The notes under the pieces are model-generated. The model worked only from the letters and a program-made list of their open reading frames with translations, searched no databases and was not told the origin of the DNA. Shown one piece after another: positions 43,330 to 51,478 of a stretch of DNA of 64,000 nt. Source of the DNA: G963422745 sp965214285 (GTDB taxonomy: Bacteria; Actinomycetota; Acidimicrobiia; Acidimicrobiales; Aldehydirespiratoraceae); contig OZ243946.1 of the NCBI GenBank assembly GCA_965214285.1, positions 1,922,001-1,986,000 on the forward strand, written 5' to 3'. A program made the translations under genes and the position numbers. How positions within the stretch are numbered: the first letter of the stretch is position 1; each line of letters begins with the position of its first letter.

Positions 43330-44931
43330 TCAGCCGGAGGGGTCGAAGCGGTAGATCGCCCCGTCTCCGAAGTCCTCGACCAGCTCCAGCTCCGGGGACT
43401 CCGCTGCGAGGGCCGGGATGTCGCAGTACGTCTTGATGTCGCCTTGCCTGAGTTCGTCGAACCATGCGATCTGCAGGGTTCCGTGCCCTGGCGGGTCGGC
43501 GTCGGCAGCGCCGGCGCGGAGCAGGTCGAGACACTCCGAGTCGGTCAAGGGCTTGTCCGACTGGCCGCGAGGAAGCCTGTGTACCGGCTGGATGTGCGAC
43601 ACTAGGTAGACCCCGATCGGCCTGTTGCTGTAGAGCCGGTCTGTACCGTGATCATGAAGGCGTTCGATCAGAGGCGATTCGGCAATCCCGCGGATTGCGG
43701 CGCCGGCGGGTTGGTCCAGGCTGAGCGCGTCGCGTGTGTTCTGAGCCGACAGGTAGGAAGCAGCTGCCAGCGTGACGATCACCGCAGCACCCGTGCCGGC
43801 TAGCAGGAACCTCAGCGTCAGATCGCGTGGAGCGTCCGAGAGGCTGCTGCGGTCGATCGCCGTGTCCAGCGCATCGCAGCCCACGAATACCAGGGCGATC
43901 GCGGCCGGCAGCCACAGACGAGCGATGACCGGTCCGGCATTCAAGGGTTGTGTGAAGACCAAGGCGGCAACATAGAACACCACGAACACCGCGAACGGGG
44001 CACTGCTCTTGGTGCCTAGTCGGTTGCGGGGGGGGGGTCTCGCCATCTGCCTGCTTGGCGCCCAGCAGATGACGGCGGCTGCGAGCAGCATGATCCACCC
44101 GATGGCGAAACTGGGCTGGCTCGGTCCATGAAGCCCGAGGATGATCTCGACCGCGTCCAGCATGGAGTGACCGCTGCCGTGATCCAGGCGATCTCCCAGG
44201 AGCCTGCCCGCCACGACGAGATTGCGTCCCAAGACGGCCAACACTGGCAGTGATGCCGTAAGGCCGAAGAGCGTCGCGGCCTGTAGGCGGGTCCGCAGAG
44301 ATGTTCTCGATGGCTGCCTCAACAACACGAGCAGTAGACTGCTCGCTATGGCCACGATGCCGACGTAGCGAACGGCTGCGGACAGCCCTGCCAGCAGGCC
44401 TGCGAGCGCTAGAAGCCGCTGTGCCCGCCTACTGATGCCTGGTCGTTTGCAGAATTCGCTGACCAACATCAGCGAGCCGATTGTCAGCAACAGGAACAGG
44501 GACTCAGGGTAGAGGCTGGCAACGATGTATTGGAGTATGCGCGAGCTCGCTACGGCGAGCACTCCCGCCAACACGACAACGCCAGACCGACAGACCGTCT
44601 TGAGCCACAGGCCCGAGACGCCGATGGTGAGACCGAACAGGACCGCATTCAGCCAGCGGCTGGCGTCCTTGGCCCCGATGCCGACGAGCTCGAAGCCGGC
44701 CAGGACGATCGAGAAGCCAGGCGGGAACCAGGTCAGTTCGTCGCCCTCGAAGTCAATCAGGCCTTTGCCGGCTGCCAGATTCTCAGCCGCGGACAAGTAT
44801 GAAGCAGAATCTATAGTAAGGCGGATTCCATGGCGTGTTCGCAGCAGGAGAAGAGCCGTGCCGACAGCGGCAATTGCCACGATAACTGTCATCAGGTGCC
44901 GCGAGAGCTGCGTCATCAACTTCGTATGCAT
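43330..44931 (-). CDS. GT-C membrane glycosyltransferase paralogue B, in frame, with G10 tract
   Basis: 533-residue multi-pass protein. A first hydrophobic segment (residues 13-31) is followed by the GT-C first-loop motif with Asp41 (TIDSASYLSAAENLAAGKGL) and WFPPGFSIVLAGFELVGIGA. About nine further hydrophobic segments lead to a C-terminal extracytoplasmic domain containing SNRPIGVYLVSHIQP, YCDIPALAAESPELELVEDF and DGAIYRFDPSG. Ten C on the coding strand encode Pro299-Pro301 in the loop just before the conserved SAPFAAF segment; the gene is in frame, so this member is ON. It starts 13 bp after the stop of paralogue C. Predicted to transfer a lipid-linked sugar to an envelope acceptor; acceptor and sugar unknown. 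Confidence 0.87.
   Translation of the reverse strand: MHTKLMTQLSRHLMTVIVAIAAVGTALLLLRTRHGIRLTIDSASYLSAAENLAAGKGLIDFEGDELTWFPPGFSIVLAGFELVGIGAKDASRWLNAVLFGLTIGVSGLWLKTVCRSGVVVLAGVLAVASSRILQYIVASLYPESLFLLLTIGSLMLVSEFCKRPGISRRAQRLLALAGLLAGLSAAVRYVGIVAIASSLLLVLLRQPSRTSLRTRLQAATLFGLTASLPVLAVLGRNLVVAGRLLGDRLDHGSGHSMLDAVEIILGLHGPSQPSFAIGWIMLLAAAVICWAPSRQMARPPPRNRLGTKSSAPFAVFVVFYVAALVFTQPLNAGPVIARLWLPAAIALVFVGCDALDTAIDRSSLSDAPRDLTLRFLLAGTGAAVIVTLAAASYLSAQNTRDALSLDQPAGAAIRGIAESPLIERLHDHGTDRLYSNRPIGVYLVSHIQPVHRLPRGQSDKPLTDSECLDLLRAGAADADPPGHGTLQIAWFDELRQGDIKTYCDIPALAAESPELELVEDFGDGAIYRFDPSG
44028..44037. repeat. Poly-G tract (10 G) in paralogue B
   Basis: Ten G on the plus strand, coding context AGACCCCCCCCCCGC (Arg-Pro-Pro-Pro-Arg). 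At ten bases the gene is in frame. It lies in the same inter-segment loop as the tracts in C and H. Confidence 0.97.
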
Positions 44932-44944
44932 GGCCTGTATCCTA

Positions 44945-46553
44945 TCACCCGGAAGGGTCGAAGCGGTAGATCGCCCCGTCGGGGAAGTCCTCGACCAGCG
45001 TCAGCTCCGAGTAGTGGGCTGCGAGTGTCGGAATGTCGCAGTAGATCCTGGCGTCGTCCAGGTGGAGTGAATCGAACCATGCGATCTGGAGTTTGCCGCT
45101 CTCTGAGCGGTTCGAGAAGGAGGTGAGATTGTCGAGACAGTCCGCTTCTGTGAACGGCGAAGTCCAGGGCACCCATGCCGGAATATACAGCGCCGGTTGG
45201 ATTCCGGTCTTCAGGTAGACGCCCATCGGGCGGTTGCTGTAGAGGTGGTCGTCGGTGGCGTGGTGCTGAAGATTTGCGATCAGAGGCGATTCGGCGATTC
45301 CCTCGACAATGGTGTAGGGGTGGTGGCCGTTGACGAGTGAGCTGTACGTCCGGTACGCATTGCGGTACGAGGACGCGGCCAGCGCGACGACGATTGCGGC
45401 GCCAGTGCATGCCAAGAGGAGGCTTCGCCCCAGGCGGCTTGCCGTCTCTTTCCGCGCTCCACCGTGAAGCGCGGAGTCCAGCGCCTCGCAGCCCACGAAG
45501 ACCAAGGCGAGCGCAGCCGGGAGGTACAGTCGGGGAAGGACACCCGGTCCTGAGTTCCACGGCTGAGAGATGACGAGGGTCGGGACGTAGATCAGCGCGA
45601 ATGCAGCGAACGGGGCGCTGCGCTCGATGCCGAGCCTGGGGAGGGCAGGCTGGGGGGGGGGATGCCGCTACCCTCTGGGCCGTCCACCCGAGTAAAGCCG
45701 CCGCGAGCAGCATGATCAATCCAACAAAGAAGATGGGTTGGCCACGCCCGTGAAGCCTGAAGATGGTCTCGATTGCGTCCAGCATAGTGTGGCCGGTGCT
45801 GTGATCCAGACGATCCGCGAGAAGCTGGCCCGTGTCTGCGAGATTGCGGGCCAAGAGTGCTGCCACAGGCAACGATGCTGCCAGCCCGAACACAGTCGCA
45901 GCCTGCAGCCGGGTCCGCAGGGATGATCTGGAGGGCCGCCAGAACAGAATGATCGGGAGGTTGCTCGCAATGGCAACTACGCCGACGTAGCGAACCGCTA
46001 CGGACAGTCCTGCCAGCAGGCCTGCTGCTGCCAGCAGGAGATTTGCTCGACGGCTCTGCTCAGGATGCTTGAGGAACTCGCTGACAAGGACCAGCGAGCC
46101 GATTGTCAGAAGCAAATACAGCGGGTCAGAGAGGAGGCAGCCGGCAATGTAGTTGAACACGCGGGAGGAGGCGATCGCAAGCACTCCCGCCATCACAATC
46201 AAAGGAGACCGGCACACCGTCTTGAGCCACAGGCCCGAGATGAGGATTGTTGTGCCGAAAACGACCGCGTTCAGCCAGCGGCCGCCTTCGGCAGCTCCGA
46301 CACCGACAAGCTCGAACAGGGCGAGGCTGATCGAGAACCCGGGCGGAAACCAGTACATCTCGTCGCCCCTGAAATCGATCAGGCCTCTTCCCGCACCAAG
46401 ATTCTCGCCTGCCGACAAGTAGAAGACGGCGTCGGTGTTGGCGCAGGCGCCGTGCCAGGTCTGCAGCAGAATCCAGGCCGTGCCGCCTGCGGCGACGGCC
46501 ACGATGAGCGCCGTTAGGTGCCGCGATAGCTGCGTCATCAACTTCGTATGCAT
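44945..46553 (-). CDS. GT-C membrane glycosyltransferase paralogue C, frameshifted (OFF) at G10 tract
   Basis: The first 298 codons encode the standard GT-C half: MHTKLMTQLSRH start, NTDAVFYLSAGENLGAGRGL with the first-loop Asp, WFPPGFSISLALFELVGVGA, and hydrophobic segments up to LLGWTAQRVAASPPP. At the ten-C tract the frame is lost. The rest of the family sequence (IERSAPFAAF onward, VFVGCEALDSALHGG, SNRPMGVYLKTGIQP, YCDIPTLAAHYSELTLVEDF, DGAIYRFDPSG) continues in the next frame to the stop at 44945. With nine C the two halves join to give 535 residues. As sequenced, translation runs on in the wrong frame to 44916, giving a similar-length protein with an Arg/Pro-rich tail. Reversible phase-OFF is likelier than decay because no other lesion is visible. 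Confidence 0.85.
45652..45661. repeat. Poly-G tract (10 G) in paralogue C
   Basis: Ten G on the plus strand; coding context GCATCCCCCCCCCCAGCC. At ten bases the downstream half is out of frame; nine would restore it. Confidence 0.97.
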
Positions 46554-46566
46554 GGCCTGCGTCCTA

Positions 46567-48195
46567 TCACCCGGAAGGGTCGAAGCGGTAGATCGCCCCG
46601 TCGGGGAAGTCCTCGACCAGCTCCAGCTCCGGGGACTCCGCTGCGAGGGCCGGGATGTCGCAGTACCAGCGGGGGCGCGCCGGTTTGACCTCGAACCATG
46701 CAATCGAGAAGCCTGTATTCCCAGTCGGGATGTCGTGGGTCGAGATGCGGCCGAGCCGTTCAAGGCACTCCGAGTCGGTCAGGGTCTGCCCCGCCGGCCG
46801 CCACGGGAGCAGATGCACCGGTTGGATGCCGGTCAGCAAGTAGACCCCGTGCATCCGGTTGGTTGTGAGGTGGCCGTCAGTGGCTTCATCCTGGAGATGG
46901 GCGATCACAGGCGACCCGACGAGTTCGCGGATGATCACGCCGTCGGCATGGCCCAGGCTGAGAGCGTCGCGCGTGTTCTGCGCCGAGTAGTACACGGCTG
47001 CCGCCAGCCCGACGACGATCACAGCGCCCGTGCCGGCGGCTAGAGCGAGCCGGCGCCCTTGCCCGGAGGCATCCTGTGGCGAACTGCGCTGCAGTGCCGC
47101 ATCGAGCGCCTCGCAGCCCACGAAGACCAGGGCGATCGCAGCCGGAAGCCACAGCCGGGCATTGATCGGGTCCGCGTTCAAGGGTTGCGTGACCACGGAG
47201 ACACCGGCGTAGAGCGCCACGAACGCCGCGAACGGTGCGCTGCGCGCTCTGCCGAGCCGGCGGGGAAAGGATCGGGGCCGGGGTCGCCCGCCGGCAGCCC
47301 AGCAGATCAGAGCGGCGCCGAAGAGCATGATCCAGCCGATCGCGAATGTCGGCCGGGTTGTGCGGTGAAGCTCGGTGATGATCCCGACGGCGTCCAGCAT
47401 CGAATGCCCGGCGTGGATGTCGAGGCGGTCTCCGAGCAGCCTGCCCGTGGCGACGAGATTGCGGGCCAGCACGGCAACCACCGGCAGCGCCGCGGCCACC
47501 CCGAAGAGCGCCGCAGCCTGCAGCCGGATCCGCAGGAAGGTCCGGGCTGGCCGCCAGGACAGGATGAGCAAGGAGCTGCTCGCAATGGCGACCAGGCCCA
47601 CGTAGCGAACGGCGAAGGAAAGCCCTGCCAGCAGGCCCGCCGTCGCCAGCAGCCGCAGTGCCCGACGGCCTGTGCCCGCCGGCTGTCGGTTCAGGAACTC
47701 GCTGACCGCAATCAGCGAGCCGGTCGTCAGCAGCAGATACAACGGCTCGGAGTGAGGGCTGACGGCGTTGACGTGAAGAGTGGGGGAGCAGGCGATGGCC
47801 GCCACGCCTGCCAGCACGACCGCGCTCGACCGGCAGACCGTCTTGAGCCACAGGCCCGCGATGCCGACGGTGAGGCCGAACAGGACGGCGTTCAGCCAGC
47901 GGCTGGCTTCTGCGGCCCCGATGCCTGCTATCTCGAAGCCGGCCAGCACGATCGGGTATCCGGGCGGGAACCAGGTCAGCTCGTCGCCCTCGAAGTCGAC
48001 CAGCCCGTTGCCCGAGGCGAGGTTCTCCGCTCCTGACAAGTAGGCAGCGGCATCGCTGGTCAGGCGGGCGCCGTACCAGGTCCGCAGCAGGATCCAGGCC
48101 GTGCTGAGGGCGGCTATGGCCACGATGAGCACGGTCAGGCGCCTCGGGCTCTGCATCTGCAGCGCCGCTGCCGGCAGTCCGTCGGCGTCGTTCAC
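46567..48195 (-). CDS. GT-C membrane glycosyltransferase paralogue D
   Basis: 542-residue member without a long G tract. It has the same architecture: first segment VLIVAIAALSTAWILLRTWY, loop TSDAAAYLSGAENLASGNGL, WFPPGYPIVLAGFEIAGIGA, the loop RPRPRSFPRRLGRARSAPFA where other copies carry the tract, and the C-terminal domain TNRMHGVYLLTGIQP, YCDIPALAAESPELELVEDF, DGAIYRFDPSG. GTG 48195 is chosen because it overlaps the stop of paralogue E (GTGA); ATG 48156 is an alternative. Its 3' end closely matches that of paralogue B. Predicted always-ON member. Confidence 0.86.
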   Translation of the reverse strand: MNDADGLPAAALQMQSPRRLTVLIVAIAALSTAWILLRTWYGARLTSDAAAYLSGAENLASGNGLVDFEGDELTWFPPGYPIVLAGFEIAGIGAAEASRWLNAVLFGLTVGIAGLWLKTVCRSSAVVLAGVAAIACSPTLHVNAVSPHSEPLYLLLTTGSLIAVSEFLNRQPAGTGRRALRLLATAGLLAGLSFAVRYVGLVAIASSSLLILSWRPARTFLRIRLQAAALFGVAAALPVVAVLARNLVATGRLLGDRLDIHAGHSMLDAVGIITELHRTTRPTFAIGWIMLFGAALICWAAGGRPRPRSFPRRLGRARSAPFAAFVALYAGVSVVTQPLNADPINARLWLPAAIALVFVGCEALDAALQRSSPQDASGQGRRLALAAGTGAVIVVGLAAAVYYSAQNTRDALSLGHADGVIIRELVGSPVIAHLQDEATDGHLTTNRMHGVYLLTGIQPVHLLPWRPAGQTLTDSECLERLGRISTHDIPTGNTGFSIAWFEVKPARPRWYCDIPALAAESPELELVEDFPDGAIYRFDPSG

Positions 48196-49865
48196 GGGGA
48201 AGGATCGAAGCGGTAGATGGCCCCGTCGGGGAAGTCCTGGACCAGCGTCAGCTCGCTCCAGAGCGATGCGAGATCCTCCAGGTCGCAGTAGACCCTGGGA
48301 TTGAGCCGCACGGTCCCGTCGAACCATGCGATCTGGAGCACGGGGCTCTGTGTCCGAGTGTGCCGGTCAGCGGCTTTGTTGAATTGGTTGAGACACTCCG
48401 ATTCCGTCCATGTCTGCCCGGGCGCCCGCGCCGGCAGGTGATTTACAGGCTGAATGCCTGTCAGCAGATAGACCTCCTGAACGCGGTTGGTGTAGACGCC
48501 GTCGTCGGTGGCGTTCTGCTCGAGATAGGCGATCACCGGCGACTCGACGATCCCGCGGACGTCCTCGCCGTCGGGGTGGCCCAGGCTGAGCGCGTTGCGC
48601 ATGTGCAGCGCCGCATGGTACGAGGAGGCGAGCAGCGCAACGACTATCACAGCGCCCGCGCCGGCCGCCAGGACCCTCAGCCTCGGGATTCTCGGTGCCT
48701 TCAGCAACTCCCCGCCGTCGAGCGCCGAGTCCAGAGCCTCGCAGCCCACGAAGAGCATGCCGATCGCAGCGGGCAGCCACAGACGGGCGTTGATCGGCCC
48801 CTGGTTCCACGGCTGGGTGATGACCAGGGTGGGGACGTACAGCAGCACGAACGCCGCGAACGGGGCGCTGCGGGCTATGCGTGACGGAGCGCCGCCAGCC
48901 GTGCCGGTCCTGCTGTCCTCGATGCCGGTCCTGCTGTCGTAGGCCGGAGACAAGGATCGGCTTCGGACAGTCCAGGAGATCAAGGCGGCTGCAGCGAGGA
49001 TGACCAGGGGAATCGCGAAGGCGGGACGAGTTTGGAGCCTGACGGTGGTCTCGAGTGCGTCCAGCATGGTGTCGCCGCTGCTGCGATCCAGGCGGTCTCC
49101 CAGGACCCTGCCTGTCTCGCTGAGATTGCGGGCCACGACGGCGGCTGTCGGCAGCGCCGCGGCCAGGCCGAAGACTGTCGCAGCCTGCAGCCGGATTCGC
49201 ATGGCAGAGCGCGAGGGACGCCAGACCAGCAGGACCAAGAAGCTGCTCACGATGGCCACGACACCCACGTAGCGAACGGCGAAGGAAAGCCCTACCAGCA
49301 GGCCTGCCGTCGCCAGCAGTCTCGGTCCCTTCGGGCCAGCGACAGCAGGGTGTCGGTTCAAGACCTCGCCGACCAGGATCAGCGAGCCGATCGTGAGCAG
49401 CAGGTACAGCGGCTCGGAGTGAAGGCTGACGGCGTCGGTGTGGAATGTGGAGGAACAGGCGATTGCGATCACGCCTGCCAGCACGACCGCGCTCGACCGG
49501 CAGACCGTCTTGAGCCACAGGCCCGAGATGCCGACGATGACGCCGAACAGGACGGCGTTCAGCCAGCGGCCGCCCTCCGCCGCCCCGATGCCTGCTATCT
49601 CGAAGCCGGCCAGCACGATCGAATAGCCGGGCGGAAACCAGGTCAGCTCACGTCCCTGATAGTCCGTCAGACCGTTGCCGGCAGCGAGGTTCTCTGCCCC
49701 GGACAAGTAGGAGGCGGCGTCGATAGTCAGGCGGGCGCCGTAGTAGGTCCGCAGCAGGATCCAGGCCGTGCTGAGGGCGGCTATGGCCACGATGAGAACG
49801 GTCAGGCGCCTCGGGTCCAGTGTCGGGGCCGTCGCCTGCAACCTCGACCGCATCGTCTGCATCAT
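48192..49865 (-). CDS. GT-C membrane glycosyltransferase paralogue E
   Basis: 557-residue member without a long G tract. Key parts are TIDAASYLSGAENLAAGNGL, WFPPGYSIVLAGFEIAGIGA, an extended polar loop of about 35 residues before IARSAPFAAFVLLY (containing the doubled SRTGI/SRTGT), and the C-terminal domain TNRVQEVYLLTGIQP, YCDLEDLASLWSELTLVQDF, DGAIYRFDPSP. ATG 49865 starts one base after the stop of paralogue F (TGAGATG), so translation is coupled. The longer loop sits exactly where other copies have the slippage tract. Confidence 0.86.
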   Translation of the reverse strand: MMQTMRSRLQATAPTLDPRRLTVLIVAIAALSTAWILLRTYYGARLTIDAASYLSGAENLAAGNGLTDYQGRELTWFPPGYSIVLAGFEIAGIGAAEGGRWLNAVLFGVIVGISGLWLKTVCRSSAVVLAGVIAIACSSTFHTDAVSLHSEPLYLLLTIGSLILVGEVLNRHPAVAGPKGPRLLATAGLLVGLSFAVRYVGVVAIVSSFLVLLVWRPSRSAMRIRLQAATVFGLAAALPTAAVVARNLSETGRVLGDRLDRSSGDTMLDALETTVRLQTRPAFAIPLVILAAAALISWTVRSRSLSPAYDSRTGIEDSRTGTAGGAPSRIARSAPFAAFVLLYVPTLVITQPWNQGPINARLWLPAAIGMLFVGCEALDSALDGGELLKAPRIPRLRVLAAGAGAVIVVALLASSYHAALHMRNALSLGHPDGEDVRGIVESPVIAYLEQNATDDGVYTNRVQEVYLLTGIQPVNHLPARAPGQTWTESECLNQFNKAADRHTRTQSPVLQIAWFDGTVRLNPRVYCDLEDLASLWSELTLVQDFPDGAIYRFDPSP

Positions 49866-49866
49866 C

Positions 49867-51477
49867 TCAGTCGGAGGGGCCAAAGCGGTAGATCACCCCG
49901 TCCGGGAGATCCTCGACCAGTTCCAGATGTGAGGAGCCCGCCGCTAGGGCCTCGAGGTCGCAATAGATCCTGCTGTCGTGTATCCGGCGTGCGTCGAACC
50001 ATACGATCTGGAGTCTGCCGCTCTCTGAGCGGTTCGAGAAGGAAGTGAGCCATCGGAGACAGTCCTCTTGCGTCAAGGGCGAAGTCCAAGGCCACCACGC
50101 CGGAAGGTGGCGTATCGGCTGGATGCCTGCCAGCAGGTAGATGCTCGCCGGTCGGTTGCTGTAGATGTCGTCGTCTGTGGGGTGTTGCCGGAGGTAGTCG
50201 AGCACAGGCGAATCGACGACCTCGTGAACGACGTCGCCGGCGGGGTGACCCCGGAGAATCCCCGCGCGTGCTCTGACCGAATTGAAGTACGACGAATAGG
50301 CCAGGGCGAGGACGAACGCAGCGCCTACGCCGGCCAGCAGGATGTTCAGCCTCGGCTCGCGTGGCGCCTTCAGGAGGCTGCTGCGGCTGACCGCAGCGTC
50401 GAGCCCTTCGCAGCCCACCAGGAGCAAGGCGATCGCAGCCGGCAGCCACAGGCGGGGGACAACCGGCCCGGAGTTCCATGGCTGAGTGACGACGAGGGTG
50501 ACTACATAGAGCAGCCAGAATGCCGCAAACGGGGCACTGCGGTCGATGCCGAGCCAACGCGGAGACGACCGCGGCCGGTCCCGTCGGGCGGTCGTGCAGA
50601 GGATCGCAGCGGCTGTGATCAGCATGACCCAGCCGATGAGGAAAGTGGGACGGTTGGTGCCGTGAAAGCGGATGATGAGCTCGATTGCGTCCAGCATGGT
50701 GTGGCCGGTGCTGTGATCGAGGCGTTCTCCGAAGATGCTGCCGGTCCCTGCGTGGTTGTTCGCCAGGACGGCGGCGACCGGCAGCGCTGTCGCCAGGCCG
50801 AAGACGGTCGCAGCCTGCAGCCTTGCCCGCGGAGCCGTGAGCGACCGCTGCCAGAACAAAACCACCAGCGAGCTGCTCGCAATGGCCACGACGCCGACGT
50901 AGCGGACGGTCAAGGAAAGCCCTGCCAGCAGTCCTGCCGCCGACAGCAGCCACAGTGCGCGACGGCGTGTCAAGTCATGCTGGAGAGCCGCGCTCACCAG
51001 GATGAGCGAGCCCACCATGAGCGCCAGGTACAAGGGCTCGGAATGGATGCAGCCGGCACTGTCGTGAAATGCCTGGGAACAGGCGATCGTCAGCACTCCC
51101 GCCATCACGATCACCGGCGACCGGCACACCGTCTTGAGCCATAGACCACAGATCAGGATCGTGACGCCGAACAGGGCGGCGTTCAGCCAGCGCCCGCCTT
51201 CGACCCCCCCGATGCCCAGAAGCTCGAAGCCGGCCAGGCTGACCGGGTACCCGGGCGGAAACCAGTGCAGACCGTCTCCTCTGAAGTCGGTCAGGCCCTT
51301 GCCTGCCGCGAGATTGTCGGCCGCGGACAAGTAGAAGACGGCGTCGGTGTTCATGCACGGACCGTGCCAGGTCTGCACCAGAATCCAGGCCGTGGTGCCT
51401 GCGGCCACGGCCACGATGAGCGCCGTTATGCGTCGCTGGACCTGCGTCGACAACGCTGTCAGCACAGCCTGCATCAT
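49867..51477 (-). CDS. GT-C membrane glycosyltransferase paralogue F
   Basis: 536-residue member. Motifs are MNTDAVFYLSAADNLAAGKG, WFPPGYPVSLAGFELLGIGG, RPRSSPRWLGIDRSAPFAAF in the variable loop, and C-terminal SNRPASIYLLAGIQP, YCDLEALAAGSSHLELVEDL, DGVIYRFGPSD. A shorter run of seven G on the coding strand (51204-51210) encodes part of GIGGVEGG; it is in frame and probably too short to slip often. ATG 51477 starts one base after the stop of paralogue G. The first half resembles paralogue C most (both have NTDAVFYLSA and the TWHG-C segment). Confidence 0.86.
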   Translation of the reverse strand: MMQAVLTALSTQVQRRITALIVAVAAGTTAWILVQTWHGPCMNTDAVFYLSAADNLAAGKGLTDFRGDGLHWFPPGYPVSLAGFELLGIGGVEGGRWLNAALFGVTILICGLWLKTVCRSPVIVMAGVLTIACSQAFHDSAGCIHSEPLYLALMVGSLILVSAALQHDLTRRRALWLLSAAGLLAGLSLTVRYVGVVAIASSSLVVLFWQRSLTAPRARLQAATVFGLATALPVAAVLANNHAGTGSIFGERLDHSTGHTMLDAIELIIRFHGTNRPTFLIGWVMLITAAAILCTTARRDRPRSSPRWLGIDRSAPFAAFWLLYVVTLVVTQPWNSGPVVPRLWLPAAIALLLVGCEGLDAAVSRSSLLKAPREPRLNILLAGVGAAFVLALAYSSYFNSVRARAGILRGHPAGDVVHEVVDSPVLDYLRQHPTDDDIYSNRPASIYLLAGIQPIRHLPAWWPWTSPLTQEDCLRWLTSFSNRSESGRLQIVWFDARRIHDSRIYCDLEALAAGSSHLELVEDLPDGVIYRFGPSD

Positions 51478-51478
51478 C

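Larger units (their letters stand above)
44894..46620. repeat. Direct repeats of about 106 bp at the B/C and C/D gene junctions
   Basis: 44894-44999 and 46516-46620 are nearly identical at a constant offset of 1622 bp, with three mismatches seen. Each copy covers the end of one paralogue (C or D) and the first codons of the next (B or C), including the shared start MHTKLMTQLSRH. The offset equals one gene length. This is the footprint of tandem duplication, possibly kept alike by gene conversion, and it is a ready substrate for unequal crossing-over that would delete or add one gene. Confidence 0.85.

Noticed and set aside
51204..51210. A run of seven C (plus strand) in paralogue F as another slippage switch
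   Set aside because: It is in frame, encodes conserved Gly-Gly in GIGGVEGG, and is shorter than tracts usually seen to switch.
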